From positions 62,001-126,000 of the forward strand of contig CALLSD010000061.1 of NCBI GenBank assembly GCA_938014245.1: 64,000 nucleotides of DNA. Direction: 5' to 3'. Position 1 is the stretch's first letter; each line of letters begins with the position of its first letter. Positions 1-8,672 of this stretch are shown piece after piece. The notes beneath the pieces are model-generated. The model had not been told where the DNA came from. It saw only the letters and a program-made list of their open reading frames with translations, and searched no databases. The stretch is from an uncultured Actinomyces sp. (GTDB lineage Bacteria; Actinomycetota; Actinomycetes; Actinomycetales; Actinomycetaceae). The position numbers and the translations under genes are program-made.

Positions 1-1
1 C

Positions 2-886
2 ACCGCGGGTGCACTGACCGTCGGTGTTGTCACTCGTCCCTTCTCCTTTGAGGGAAACCGCCGTGCATCTCAAGCCGATGCTGGCGTGGAAAAGCTGCGC
101 GAAGAAGTTGACACCCTCATCGTGATCCCCAACGATCGCCTCCTGCAGATTTCTGATGCGAATATTTCGGTTCTCGAAGCTTTCCGCGCTGCTGACCAGG
201 TCCTGCTTTCAGGTGTCCAGGGCATCACCGAATTGATCACAACTCCGGGCCTGATCAACGTTGACTTTAACGACGTTAAGTCCGTGATGAAGGACGCCGG
301 TTCTGCCCTTATGGGTATCGGTTCTGCAACCGGCGAAGATCGCGCTCTGCGTGCGGTCGAGTCGGCAATTTCTTCGCCTCTTCTCGAGGCCTCCATCGAT
401 GGCGCCCACGGCGTCCTCATGTTCTTCCAGGGTGGATCCGACCTTGGTCTGCAGGAGATCTACCAGTCCTCGCTCCTTGTTCGCGAGGCCGCGCACCCCG
501 AGGCGAATATCATCTTCGGTTCGGTTATCGACGATTCGCTGGGCGACGAAATCCGCGTGACAGTTATCGCTGCGGGCTTTGATGAGGTCGCGACGCAGGC
601 GGGTCCGGTTAGCGAGCCGGTCATTGCGCCTCGCCCCGTCCAAGCTCGCCCGGAAAAGAGTGAACAGCAGCCGGCACCGCAGCGCCGCCTCGGTGAGGTT
701 GCCTCGGCTCATACCGCTGCACACCGCGCGGATCCGGAACTGCCGACTCGTACCAACCAGATTCCGATCGCGCGTCCGACCGAAGAAGATGGATCGAAGG
801 AGGTTCCTTCGTCTCTCGAAGTTCCTCGCGTCTTCGAAGAGGAACAGCATTCGGATGTCTTGGATATTCCGGACTTCCTGCGCTGA
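2..886 (+). CDS. ftsZ: Cell division protein FtsZ, C-terminal part (5' end outside window)
   Basis: FtsZ is the tubulin-like GTPase that forms the cytokinetic ring. The reading frame is open from base 2, so the gene starts left of the window; 294 residues are visible. The first residues (TAGALTVGVVTRPFSFEG) are the conserved strand and loop before the C-terminal tubulin-like domain. A variable Pro/Arg/Glu-rich linker follows. The last residues, DVLDIPDFLR, match the conserved C-terminal peptide that binds partners such as SepF. The stop overlaps the ATG of the next gene by one base (TGATG), so the two are probably translated together. The next three genes continue the usual actinobacterial division cluster. 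Identification is secure; only the GTP-binding N-terminal domain is missing from view. Confidence 0.97.
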   Translation, partial: TAGALTVGVVTRPFSFEGNRRASQADAGVEKLREEVDTLIVIPNDRLLQISDANISVLEAFRAADQVLLSGVQGITELITTPGLINVDFNDVKSVMKDAGSALMGIGSATGEDRALRAVESAISSPLLEASIDGAHGVLMFFQGGSDLGLQEIYQSSLLVREAAHPEANIIFGSVIDDSLGDEIRVTVIAAGFDEVATQAGPVSEPVIAPRPVQARPEKSEQQPAPQRRLGEVASAHTAAHRADPELPTRTNQIPIARPTEEDGSKEVPSSLEVPRVFEEEQHSDVLDIPDFLR

Positions 887-1632
887 TGAAGCATACTGAC
901 CTGCCCGGTGCCCACGTCTTCTTCACCGAAGTTGGCGCGGGCACCGACCCATACCGGGACAACTATGGCGCGCACGTTCCCGATGACCCTCAACTTGTTG
1001 AAGAGCGGCGTTTTGGACTATTTACGGAGATCGGAGCGCCAATCGTCTGGATGAACCAGACGCATTCGGCCACTGTTGAGCTTCTTGATCCCGCAAAGAT
1101 TTCTCAGTATGAGTCTGGGCGTGTGGGGGAGTGGGGCCCCATTGAGTCAGACGGAATCGTCGTCGATTCTCGCCAATGGGAAGCCCCGCCAGCTCTTGCG
1201 GTAATGACTGCGGACTGTATGCCGGTGTTGTTGAGTTCGCGCCAGGGAGTCATCGGCGCGGTCCACGCTGGTCGGGTCGGCTTCCTTCACGGAATCTTGT
1301 CCCATGCCCTTGACGCTTTTCATTGCCAAGGCGTGCAAAATAAAGAAATCTCTATGCTTGTCGGTCCGTGCATCTGCGGTAAATGTTATGAAGTTTCTCC
1401 GCAGATGAGAGCAGAGAGCGCCGCCAGCTGCTCAGCCATTACCTCGCAAACATCGTGGGGGACCGAGGCCTTAGATTTGCCGGGTGCTGCCTTGCAGTGG
1501 GCTCGCGAATGCGGGGTGAGCGCTTCTTGGGTGGGTGAGTGTACCCTCGAGAACCCGACTTACCATTCCTACCGTCGTACCCCTGAATGTGGGCGTTTTG
1601 CGTCGGTAATTGCGACATGCCGACACTCTTAA
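886..1632 (+). CDS. pgeF: YfiH/PgeF-family multicopper polyphenol-oxidase-fold protein
   Basis: A 248-residue protein of the DUF152/YfiH (PgeF) family. Members have a laccase-like fold with a zinc site; they act as purine nucleoside phosphorylase/adenosine deaminase or help keep peptidoglycan composition correct. The family motifs are visible: NQTHSATVELL, SDGIVVDS, the ALAVMTADCMPVLL segment with a metal-binding Cys, VGAVHAGR-like text read here as IGAVHAGRVGF, and LVGPCICGKCYEV. The C-terminus YHSYRRTPECGRFASVI is also typical. The start ATG overlaps the ftsZ stop. This position between ftsZ and sepF is standard in Actinobacteria. The family assignment is firm, but the precise substrate cannot be read from sequence. 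Confidence 0.9.
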   Translation: MKHTDLPGAHVFFTEVGAGTDPYRDNYGAHVPDDPQLVEERRFGLFTEIGAPIVWMNQTHSATVELLDPAKISQYESGRVGEWGPIESDGIVVDSRQWEAPPALAVMTADCMPVLLSSRQGVIGAVHAGRVGFLHGILSHALDAFHCQGVQNKEISMLVGPCICGKCYEVSPQMRAESAASCSAITSQTSWGTEALDLPGAALQWARECGVSASWVGECTLENPTYHSYRRTPECGRFASVIATCRHS

Positions 1633-1694
1633 GCTGAAGCGATGCTCTGGGGCATTAACTTGTGCACAGGTCCCATTATTTCAAGGAGAGCATG

Positions 1695-2162
1695 ATGTCA
1701 GGCTTCGGAGCGAAAGCACGCCAATTCATGGGTTGGTACACCCCGGAAGAGGTCGATGAGAGCACTTTGGACTTCCTTCCCGAAGAGTTTGAGGAGACAG
1801 AGGTGGCTCACATTACGCCCACTCCCGCATCGAATGTCACTCCGATCCACCGCGAGGAGCGTCGTAGCTCTCAGCAGGCCGATCTTTCTCGGATCGTGAC
1901 AGTTCGCCCACTGAACTACAACGATGCTCCCGCAATTGCTGAACCCTACCGTGATGGCATTCCGGTGATTATGAACCTCTCGGAGGTTTCCGATAAGGAT
2001 GCGCAGCGCTTCATTGATTTCGCTGTCGGTCTGACCTACGGACTCCAGGGTGTTTTTGAGCGCGTGACCGATCGCGTCTTCCTCCTGTCACCCCACAGCG
2101 TCGAAGTTACTGGCGACGTCACCGGCTCCAATCGTTCGGCTACCGCACTCTTCGGGCGCTGA
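1695..2162 (+). CDS. sepF: Cell division protein SepF
   Basis: SepF anchors FtsZ filaments to the membrane and replaces FtsA in Actinobacteria. The protein begins MSGFGAKARQFMGWYTPEE, an amphipathic membrane-targeting helix. An acidic, variable linker follows, and then the SepF core with VTVRPLNYNDAPAIAEPYRDG, a variant of the family's core strand, and the conserved VIMNLSEVSDKDAQRFIDFAVGLTYGLQG. The Shine-Dalgarno AAGGAG at 1683-1688 lies 6 nt before the ATG at 1695 and only 3 nt before the ATG at 1692, so 1695 is preferred; the products differ by one Met. The gene ends 2 nt before yggT. FtsZ, its anchor and DivIVA are encoded within 3.3 kb. Confidence 0.94.
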   Translation: MSGFGAKARQFMGWYTPEEVDESTLDFLPEEFEETEVAHITPTPASNVTPIHREERRSSQQADLSRIVTVRPLNYNDAPAIAEPYRDGIPVIMNLSEVSDKDAQRFIDFAVGLTYGLQGVFERVTDRVFLLSPHSVEVTGDVTGSNRSATALFGR

Positions 2163-2164
2163 CA

Positions 2165-2473
2165 ATGGTATTCCTGTGGTTGGGAGGAGCGATTGCTCTT
2201 CTTGCCGGTCTTTACATGCTCGTGCTGATCGCACGCATGATCTTTGACTGGATCCGCCTCCTCTCGCCGTTATGGCGCCCACGGGGAATCATTCTGCTGA
2301 TCGCAAATGTGATCTACTTTTTCACAGACCCTCCACTAAAATTTCTGCGCAAGATGATCCCACCGGTTCGTTTGGGAGGAAACGTCGCTATCGACACGGC
2401 CTTCCTGATCGTCTTCTTGGTGACGATCCTGTGTGAAAACCTTGGTGTTTTCATTCGGAGCTTCGGTGTTTGA
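2165..2473 (+). CDS. YggT family integral membrane protein
   Basis: A 102-residue protein with two clear hydrophobic segments, one near residues 2-25 (LWLGGAIALLAGLYMLVLIA) and one near residues 78-98, joined by a loop containing FFTDPPLKFLRKMIPP. The DPPLxxLRxxIPP text is the YggT signature. YggT proteins sit in the cytoplasmic membrane. They have been linked to osmotic tolerance and, in this genomic position, to division-site organisation, but no biochemical role is established. The start codon lies 2 nt after the sepF stop, which implies co-translation. It lies between sepF and divIVA, the usual actinobacterial order. Confidence 0.9.
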   Translation: MVFLWLGGAIALLAGLYMLVLIARMIFDWIRLLSPLWRPRGIILLIANVIYFFTDPPLKFLRKMIPPVRLGGNVAIDTAFLIVFLVTILCENLGVFIRSFGV

Positions 2474-2575
2474 TCTGTGCAGCTGACGCGCGCTCTCGAT
2501 CCCGTCGCGCTTGCGTGTCACCCGAGTAATAAGTGAAATATGGGGAAATTGGTGTTATTGTGACGCTAGTTCCGC

Positions 2576-2581
2576 TATTAT
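2576..2581 (+). promoter_or_regulatory. Possible -10 element upstream of divIVA
   Basis: TATTAT lies in the 195-nt gap between yggT and divIVA, about 90 nt before the divIVA start. A weak -35 candidate, TGTTAT, lies 17 nt upstream. The gap suggests that divIVA has its own promoter, but the -35 match is poor. Confidence 0.35.
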
Positions 2582-2668
2582 TCCAGTGTGTAGTTCGGGT
2601 CATCCTCATCGGTGATCCGGTGGTGTGAGTGCACTTGCACCACGTAACAAGTACCGAGAGGTAAACAA

Positions 2669-3283
2669 ATGGCTCTGCTCACAACCGAAGATGTTTTGAA
2701 CAAAACCTTCAACATCGTTAAGTTCCGTGAAGGATACGACCAGGTCGAGGTCGACGATTTCCTTGATGAAGTTGTTTCCACGATCTACACCCTCCAGGCT
2801 GAGAATCAGAACCTGCGCGAAGAGCTCGAAGCAGCTGAACGTCGCGTAGCCGAGCTGTCGAACGGCCAAGCCACCACCTTCACGGCACCCGAAGAACCCG
2901 AACCCGTCGTCGAAGAGGCACCTGCCCCCGCAGCGTCTGTCACCGAGACTGTCGTTGCCGCTCCTGTCGCCCCCGCGACCCCGGAGAGCGCAGAGTCTGC
3001 AACCTCGATGCTCGCATTGGCTCAGCGCGTCCACGACGAATACGTGCGCGATGGTCGCGAAGAGTCCGATCGAATCATTGCTGACGCCAACGCTAAGCGC
3101 GATGAGATCATCGCAGATGCTCAGAACCAGCACCAGAACATCCTTTCTCAGCTGGATCAGGAGCGTTCGCTGCTCGAAGGAAAGATCAACGAGCTTCGTT
3201 CCTTCGAAGCCGAATACCGTGCGAACCTGCGTGACCACCTCGAGGGCCTGCTCAAGGAAGTAAACGCCGGTACGCAGAACTGA
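2669..3283 (+). CDS. divIVA: Polar growth/division coiled-coil protein DivIVA (Wag31-type)
   Basis: DivIVA/Wag31 marks the cell poles in Actinobacteria and recruits the polar cell-wall machinery. The N-terminal 60 residues contain the conserved membrane-binding domain (MALLTTEDVLNKTFNIVKF, then REGYDQVEVDDFLDEVV) and run into a first coiled coil (LQAENQNLREELEAAERRVAEL). A Pro/Ala/Glu-rich linker of about 60 residues follows. A second coiled coil from about residue 115 (RVHDEYVRDGREESDRIIADANAKRDE) runs to the end. Total length is 204 residues, shorter than mycobacterial Wag31 (about 260) but with the same plan. A GAGAGG Shine-Dalgarno lies 7-8 nt before the ATG. Confidence 0.95.
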   Translation: MALLTTEDVLNKTFNIVKFREGYDQVEVDDFLDEVVSTIYTLQAENQNLREELEAAERRVAELSNGQATTFTAPEEPEPVVEEAPAPAASVTETVVAAPVAPATPESAESATSMLALAQRVHDEYVRDGREESDRIIADANAKRDEIIADAQNQHQNILSQLDQERSLLEGKINELRSFEAEYRANLRDHLEGLLKEVNAGTQN

Positions 3284-3314
3284 TGGTCTTTTAGACATCC
3301 GTTATCTTCTCTAT

Positions 3315-3343
3315 GACGGTGGCGCCTGAGCGGCGTCACCGTC
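3315..3343 (+). terminator. Hairpin after divIVA, abutting the lspA promoter
   Basis: A 12-bp stem with one G-U pair (GACGGTGGCGCC at the 5' side, GGCGTCACCGTC at the 3' side) encloses a short TGAGC loop and is followed by ATAATCTTT. It is well placed to end the divIVA transcript. Its last base touches the CATAAT element proposed as the lspA -10 box, so terminator and promoter are fused in about 40 nt. Confidence 0.65.
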
Positions 3344-3355
3344 ATAATCTTTATG
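3343..3355 (+). promoter_or_regulatory. Leaderless promoter of lspA (-10 CATAAT)
   Basis: CATAAT at 3343-3348 is followed by exactly 6 nt and then the GTG start at 3355, so transcription would begin at or next to the start codon. No Shine-Dalgarno precedes this GTG. The same -10, 6 nt, start-codon spacing recurs at dnaE, rsmD, rne, the M13 peptidase and the SDR gene in this window. Confidence 0.55.
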
Positions 3356-3840
3356 TGAAGAAAAATAACCGCGCGATACTCATCTGGGCATACGTCATTG
3401 CAATCCTTGCGCTCGTACTTGATCAAGCCTCGAAGTTTTGGGTACTGAAGAATCTAGGAGACGGCACTGTTCGTCCGCTTCTGGGATCTTTTCTCCGCCT
3501 TGAACTGACCGCCAATCCGGGCGCTGCGTTTTCGCTGGGATCTCACACGACGATCATCTTCACATGCATTGCCTGCGTCGTCGTTACTGCAATCATCATG
3601 TATCTTCCCCGGGTTCGCTCGCGTTTCCTTGCCTTCGGTTGCGCTCTTCTTCTGGGTGGGGCAGCGGGTAACCTTGTCGACCGATTTATCCAAAACCCAG
3701 GCTGGGGTAACGGACACGTGGTTGATTTCATTGGTTACGGGAACTGGTTCATTGGAAACGTTGCCGATATCTGGATTGTCTGTGCTGTCATCCTTCTCTT
3801 TATCGGTAGCTTTATCGGCCCCAAACGCGGCGCTCACTGA
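3355..3840 (+). CDS. lspA: Lipoprotein signal peptidase LspA
   Basis: LspA is the membrane aspartyl protease (signal peptidase II) that cleaves prolipoprotein signal peptides after lipid attachment. With the GTG start at 3355 the product is 161 residues, the normal family length, with four hydrophobic segments. The text LDQASKFWVLKNL, LTANPGAAFSLG, GGAAGNLVDRF, GHVVDFIGYG and FIGNVADIWI carries the family boxes. The catalytic pair should be Asp124 (VVDF) and Asp138 (NVAD). The upstream ATG at 3313 was rejected because it lies inside a hairpin, has no ribosome site and adds 14 unrelated residues. The stop lies 2 nt before rluD. The binding lipoprotein at 41921 is one likely client. Confidence 0.93.
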   Translation: MKKNNRAILIWAYVIAILALVLDQASKFWVLKNLGDGTVRPLLGSFLRLELTANPGAAFSLGSHTTIIFTCIACVVVTAIIMYLPRVRSRFLAFGCALLLGGAAGNLVDRFIQNPGWGNGHVVDFIGYGNWFIGNVADIWIVCAVILLFIGSFIGPKRGAH

Positions 3841-3842
3841 TC

Positions 3843-4757
3843 ATGCCTGAAACTCGCCTCATGCCTGTTCCTGACGCTCTCGTGGGAGAGCGTATTGACG
3901 CAGCTCTTTCTCGAATTCTTGGACTCTCACGCTCGCGATGCAGTGACCTGATCCTTGAAGGACATATTCGAGTCAATGGGAATCCCGCCTCGAAATCGCT
4001 CAAGCTCGGCGAAAACGACCTCCTCGAAATCACCATCCCAGATCCTGAAGTTTCTGTCACTCCCGTTGTTGGCATGGATATTCTCTACGACGATGACGAC
4101 ATTGTTGTTGTGAATAAACCTGTTGGGGTCGCCGCTCATTCTGGTCCCGGCTGGACGGGTCCAACGGTTGTTGGCAATCTTGCAGCAGCTGGGTATCGCA
4201 TTACGACACACGGCCCGGTTGAACGTCAGGGGATCGTTCACCGCCTCGACGTGGGAACCTCCGGCGCGATGATGGTTGCCAAATCAGAACTTGCCTACTC
4301 GGTTATGAAGCGCGCATTCAAAGAGCGCACAGTCCGTAAGATCTACCACGCGGTCGTTGCAGGGCATCCCGATCCGGCCTCGGGAACGATCGACGCACCC
4401 ATTGGTCGTCACCCTTCGCGCGAGTGGCGGATGGCCGTGATCGACGGGGGAAAACACGCGGTGACGCATTATGACACCCTCGAGTTGATGGCGGGTGCAG
4501 CGCTGCTCGAAGTCCACTTGGAGACCGGGCGTACGCATCAGATTCGCGTTCACATGGCGGCTGTCGGGCATCCTTGCATCGGAGATGTTTTTTACGGGGC
4601 GGATCCGACGAAGGCGGAAGAACTTGGCTTGGAACGCCAATGGCTTCATGCCGTTGAACTCGGCTTCACCCATCCGCGCACTCAACTTCCCGTAACGGTC
4701 CGCGCGCCTTACCCGGATGACCTTCAAAGAGCTCTCGAGACTTTGCGTGAAGCTTAA
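3843..4757 (+). CDS. rluD: RluA/RluD-family ribosomal large-subunit pseudouridine synthase
   Basis: A 304-residue pseudouridine synthase that isomerises uridines in RNA, most probably 23S rRNA. The N-terminal 90 residues form an S4 RNA-binding domain (ERIDAALSRILGLSRSRCSDLI, HIRVNGNPASKS). The catalytic domain has the family signature GIVHRLDVGTSGAMMVAKS, with the catalytic Asp at residue 136, then RKIYHAVVAGHP and GRTHQIRVHMAAVGHPCIGD. It lies directly after lspA, an actinobacterial arrangement. RluD is the best guess because of the S4 domain and length. RluA-family members are hard to separate by sequence, so the exact uridine target is uncertain. Confidence 0.9.
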   Translation: MPETRLMPVPDALVGERIDAALSRILGLSRSRCSDLILEGHIRVNGNPASKSLKLGENDLLEITIPDPEVSVTPVVGMDILYDDDDIVVVNKPVGVAAHSGPGWTGPTVVGNLAAAGYRITTHGPVERQGIVHRLDVGTSGAMMVAKSELAYSVMKRAFKERTVRKIYHAVVAGHPDPASGTIDAPIGRHPSREWRMAVIDGGKHAVTHYDTLELMAGAALLEVHLETGRTHQIRVHMAAVGHPCIGDVFYGADPTKAEELGLERQWLHAVELGFTHPRTQLPVTVRAPYPDDLQRALETLREA

Positions 4758-4801
4758 GGCTTGATCTTTCGATTCAATCAGTACGGCCTGAAGAGAAACA
4801 C

Positions 4802-4814
4802 TAGACTGGAAGCA
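4802..4814 (+). promoter_or_regulatory. Leaderless promoter of dnaE (-10 TAGACT)
   Basis: TAGACT at 4802-4807 is followed by 6 nt and the ATG at 4814. The only purine stretch, GGAAG, is 1 nt from the ATG, too close to act as a Shine-Dalgarno. This fits a transcript that starts at the ATG. Confidence 0.5.
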
Positions 4815-7800
4815 TGGCACCTGTGGACTCGTTCGTGCACCTGCACAATCACTCGGAATACTCGATGCTCGATGGGGCTGCGCGAATCAAGCCGATGGTG
4901 GCAGAGGCCCAACGTCTGGGGCAGCCCGCAATTGGTTTGACCGACCACGGATATCTCTTCGGCGCCTATGAGTTCTACGATGCAGCAACGAAAGCCGGCA
5001 TTAAGCCCATCATCGGACTCGAAGCCTATGTGACCCCTGGGACTTCTCGTTTTGATCGCCAAAAGGTCACCTGGGGTGAGCCCTGGCAGCGTTCCGACGA
5101 TGTTTCGGCCTCGGGGTCCTACAATCACCTCACATTGATCGCCTACTCAACCGAGGGAATGCACAACCTTTTCCGCTTGGGATCCTACGCCTCGGTAGAC
5201 GGACAATTCGGTAAGTGGCCGCGCGCAGATAAAGAACTCCTCGAGCGCTTCCATAAAGGACTGATTGTCTTCACCGGTTGCCCCTCAGGGGCAGTGCAGA
5301 CCCGTATGCGTTTGGGGCAGTGGGACGAGGCCGTGGCGGAGGCTGCGGAATTACGCGATATCTTCGGGCCCGAAAACTTCTATGTCGAAGTGATGGATCA
5401 CGGGATTGAGTTTGAGCGTCGTACCCAAAAGCAGCTCCTCGAACTAGCCAAGCTCATGGATGCCCCGCTGGTAGCGACCAACGATGCGCACTACGTGAAA
5501 AAAGAAGATCGCGGGATCCAAGACGCGCTCTTGTGCATTAACTCGGGGTCGCGAATCTCTGACCCCGATCGCTTCAAATTCGACGGCGACGGCTACTACA
5601 TCCGCCCCTCCGAAGAAATGCGCTCGATCTGGAAAGAGCTGCCCCAAGCCTGTGATTCGACGCTTGAAATTGCCGAAAGATGCGAGGTCCACTTCCACAC
5701 CACTGCGGAAGGCGCCTCATATATGCCCGACTTTCCGGTGCCCGAAGGGGAAGATAAGACCTCGTGGTTCATCAAGGAAGTTGAAAAGGGGCTTCAGGAG
5801 CGATTCCCGAAGGGCATTCCAGATGCTGTGCGTAAGCAAGCAGAATACGAGGAAGACGTCATCATCAAGATGGGTTTCCCCGGCTACTTCCTGACGGTTG
5901 CGGACTACATCAACTGGGCGAAGAGCCAAGGAATCCGCGTCGGGCCGGGCCGTGGCTCAGGTGCAGGATCCATGGTCGCCTACGCGATGAAGATTACGGA
6001 GCTTAACCCCCTCAACCACGGGCTCATCTTCGAACGCTTCTTGAACCCCGAACGTATTTCGATGCCCGACTTCGACGTTGACTTCGACGAACGTCGTCGC
6101 GATGAAGTCATCGAGTACGTCAAGCAAAAGTACGGCGAAGACCGTATTTCTCAGGTCGTTACCTACGGTCGAATCAAGACGAAGCAGGCTCTGAAGGACT
6201 CCGCGCGTATTTTGGGGCGCGACTTCAAAGTGGGGGAGCAGCTGACGAAGGCCCTGCCGCCATCGGTCATGGGCAAGGACATTTCTGTTGCGGGTATCTT
6301 CGACGAGAATGACAAGCGCTACGCTGAGGCGGCAGAGTTCCGCAAGTATTACGAAGAGAACCCGGACATTCACGAGGTCGTCCAATATGCTCTGGGCCTT
6401 GAAGGACTGACGCGTCAGTGGGGTGTGCACGCCTGTGCAGTGATTATGTCTTCACATACGCTGACGGACATCATACCGATCATGAAACGTCCGCAAGACG
6501 GCGCAATCATTACGCAGTTTGACTATCCGACCTGTGAAGGATTGGGCCTGCTCAAGATGGACTTCTTGGGCCTGCGAAACCTCACCGTCATCTCCGATGC
6601 TTTAGAGAACATCAAGCTCAACGGGAAAGAAGATCCAGATCTAGACCATGTGGCGCTGGATGATCCGGCAACCTACGAGCTGCTGGGGCGCGGAGACACT
6701 CTGGGTGTCTTCCAGCTTGATGGCGGTGGTATGCGCGATCTTCTCAAGCTCATGAAACCCGACAACTTCGAAGATATCTCGGCTGTGGGTGCGCTGTATC
6801 GCCCGGGGCCCATGGGTGCAAATTCCCACACGAACTACGCGTTGCGTAAGAACGGGCGTCAAGAGATCACTCCTATTCACCCTGAGCTTGCGGAGCCACT
6901 TGAAGACATTCTTGGAACGACTTTCGGTCTGATCGTCTACCAGGAACAGGTCATGCAGATCGCCCAGAAGCTGGCGGGCTACTCCCTGGGCCAGGCAGAT
7001 ATTCTGCGCAAGGCCATGGGTAAGAAGAAGAAGGAAGTTCTGGACCAGCAGTTCAAGGGCTTCCGCCAGGGCATGATCGATAACGGATACTCCGAAGAAT
7101 CGATTCAAGCTTTGTGGGACGTCGTCGTTCCCTTCTCTGCCTACGCCTTTAACAAGGCGCACTCTGCGGCTTACGGTTTGGTGTCCTACTGGACTGCTTA
7201 TCTGAAAGCGAATTACCCAACGGAATATATGGCAGCCCTGCTGACTTCAACGAAGGACAACAAGGACCGCCGTGCGCTCTATCTGGCGGAATGCCGTCAC
7301 ATGGGAATTACGGTTCTTCCTCCCGATGTTAATCACTCGATGGGAACCTTTGCTCCTGATGGGCGAGATATTCGTTTCGGTTTGAACGCGATTCAAAACG
7401 TTGGAACTAACGTCGTTGATGCCATCGTGGAGACCCGAAGGAAAAAGGGAAAGTTCACCAACTTCCAAGACTTCCTCGACAAGGTTCCCCAGGTTGTGTG
7501 CAATAAGCGCACCATTCAGTCCTTGATTCGCGCGGGAGCTTTCGACTCGCTTGGCTATACCCGTCGTTCGCTTCTCGCTCGCTGCGACGAGGCCGTGGAT
7601 GCGGTGATCGACCTGAAGCGCAACGAGGCAATCGGGCAGTTTGATCTTTTTGGCGGCATGGGGATGGGAGATGAGCCAGGCTCTTCGTTGGCCATCGAAA
7701 TTCCGAATCTGCCTGAGTTTGACCGTCGCCAAAAGCTCGCCGAAGAACGCGAGATGCTGGGATTGTACGTTTCAGACCACCCGCTGCGCGGCCTCGAAGG

Positions 7801-8362
7801 CGCGCTTGAGAGACACCAAGACGTCGAAATTGCGCAGATCGTTGGCGGGGAAGAATCCATGGTTGATCGAACTGTGAAGATCGCGGGATTGGTTTCCGCG
7901 GTCCAAACAAAGGTCACGAAACAGGGCAATCCTTGGGCAATCGCGACGATTGAAGACCTGAGCGGCTCGGTGGAAGTGCTCTTCTTCCCCCGTGCCTATG
8001 AGACTGTCCAGACTTTCCTTGCTCCCGACTTGGTTGTTCAGATTGAGGGGCGCGTCAATACGCGCGACGAACAGGTATCGATCTACGGGCAGTCCATGAA
8101 CATTCTGGAATTGCGCGAGGACGGTAATGTGCCCCTCGACCTGGAATTGGCAGCATCGCGCTGTACGCCCGAGCTTTTGCGTGAACTCAAGGAAGTCCTC
8201 GAGACTTTCCCCGGGTCCTCACCCGTGCGACTACACCTGCGTGAACCCGGACGCGTGACCATTGTCGAGCTTGACTCTTCGCTTCGAGTGACGCAATCGG
8301 GTCCCTTCTTCAGTCACGTGAAGGCGGTTGTCGGCGCGGATGGCGTTCTGACCTCGCACTGA
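4814..8362 (+). CDS. dnaE: DNA polymerase III alpha subunit (replicative polymerase)
   Basis: DnaE1 is the main replicative DNA polymerase. The 1182-residue length is typical of actinobacterial DnaE1. The N-terminal PHP domain opens with FVHLHNHSEYSMLDGAARI (His9 and His11 in the metal site) and keeps LTDHGYLFGAYEF and ATNDAHYVKKED, so the PHP proofreading site looks intact. The catalytic palm has PDFDVDFDERRRDEV with Asp421 and Asp423, preceded by VGPGRGSGAGSMVAYAM. The fingers region includes YRPGPMGANSH and KAMGKKKKEVLDQQF. A helix-hairpin-helix region, then an OB domain near residues 1015-1095 (VDRTVKIAGLVSAVQTKVTKQG), complete the plan. No C-terminal exonuclease domain is present. Confidence 0.97.
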   Translation: MAPVDSFVHLHNHSEYSMLDGAARIKPMVAEAQRLGQPAIGLTDHGYLFGAYEFYDAATKAGIKPIIGLEAYVTPGTSRFDRQKVTWGEPWQRSDDVSASGSYNHLTLIAYSTEGMHNLFRLGSYASVDGQFGKWPRADKELLERFHKGLIVFTGCPSGAVQTRMRLGQWDEAVAEAAELRDIFGPENFYVEVMDHGIEFERRTQKQLLELAKLMDAPLVATNDAHYVKKEDRGIQDALLCINSGSRISDPDRFKFDGDGYYIRPSEEMRSIWKELPQACDSTLEIAERCEVHFHTTAEGASYMPDFPVPEGEDKTSWFIKEVEKGLQERFPKGIPDAVRKQAEYEEDVIIKMGFPGYFLTVADYINWAKSQGIRVGPGRGSGAGSMVAYAMKITELNPLNHGLIFERFLNPERISMPDFDVDFDERRRDEVIEYVKQKYGEDRISQVVTYGRIKTKQALKDSARILGRDFKVGEQLTKALPPSVMGKDISVAGIFDENDKRYAEAAEFRKYYEENPDIHEVVQYALGLEGLTRQWGVHACAVIMSSHTLTDIIPIMKRPQDGAIITQFDYPTCEGLGLLKMDFLGLRNLTVISDALENIKLNGKEDPDLDHVALDDPATYELLGRGDTLGVFQLDGGGMRDLLKLMKPDNFEDISAVGALYRPGPMGANSHTNYALRKNGRQEITPIHPELAEPLEDILGTTFGLIVYQEQVMQIAQKLAGYSLGQADILRKAMGKKKKEVLDQQFKGFRQGMIDNGYSEESIQALWDVVVPFSAYAFNKAHSAAYGLVSYWTAYLKANYPTEYMAALLTSTKDNKDRRALYLAECRHMGITVLPPDVNHSMGTFAPDGRDIRFGLNAIQNVGTNVVDAIVETRRKKGKFTNFQDFLDKVPQVVCNKRTIQSLIRAGAFDSLGYTRRSLLARCDEAVDAVIDLKRNEAIGQFDLFGGMGMGDEPGSSLAIEIPNLPEFDRRQKLAEEREMLGLYVSDHPLRGLEGALERHQDVEIAQIVGGEESMVDRTVKIAGLVSAVQTKVTKQGNPWAIATIEDLSGSVEVLFFPRAYETVQTFLAPDLVVQIEGRVNTRDEQVSIYGQSMNILELREDGNVPLDLELAASRCTPELLRELKEVLETFPGSSPVRLHLREPGRVTIVELDSSLRVTQSGPFFSHVKAVVGADGVLTSH

Positions 8363-8438
8363 TCGCGTGAAATCCGGTTGAAAATGCCGCCCGCGGGGGA
8401 GCGCGGTATCTGCGCGTGGTGGCTGGTGGCCTCGTCGC

Positions 8439-8672
8439 TTAATCGACGACGCTCACGCGCGCCGCGTAGGTCCCCGTGGCAGTGTGAAGCTCGACGAGCT
8501 CGCCATCCTCAAGGGCGTGTCCGCGCCGGGTCTCTACCTCGCCATTGACGCAAACGTCGCCACTTTGGATGAGTTCGCGTGCCTCGGCCCCATCTTCAAC
8601 AAGGCCAGAAAGTTTAAGGAACTGTCCAAGGCGGATAGCCCCGCGAACCTCGATTGTAGGGACCGACGACAT
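8439..8672 (-). CDS. Small S4-domain RNA-binding protein (YbcJ/YaaA-like)
   Basis: A 77-residue protein made almost entirely of one S4 fold: EVRGAIRLGQFLKLSGLVEDG, then AREL, SGDVCVNGEVETRRGHALEDGELVEL. The G-x-V-x-V-N-G-E-x-x-x-R-x-G core is the S4 RNA-binding loop. The start at 8672 is chosen because AGGAG (complement of 8678-8682) lies 5 nt upstream; an upstream ATG would add 20 residues with no homology character. Homologues are single-domain RNA-binding proteins without an agreed target, possibly linked to ribosome rescue or RNA metabolism. It is a lone reverse-strand gene between dnaE and the unknown gene at 8777. Confidence 0.8.
   Translation of the reverse strand: MSSVPTIEVRGAIRLGQFLKLSGLVEDGAEARELIQSGDVCVNGEVETRRGHALEDGELVELHTATGTYAARVSVVD

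Noticed and set aside
2606..3298. 230-codon open frame opposite divIVA
   Set aside because: The plus-strand DivIVA sequence is unmistakable, and the opposite frame shows no family features.
3313..3354. Upstream ATG for lspA
   Set aside because: The ATG lies within the divIVA hairpin, has no ribosome site and adds residues not found in LspA; GTG 3355 gives the normal length.
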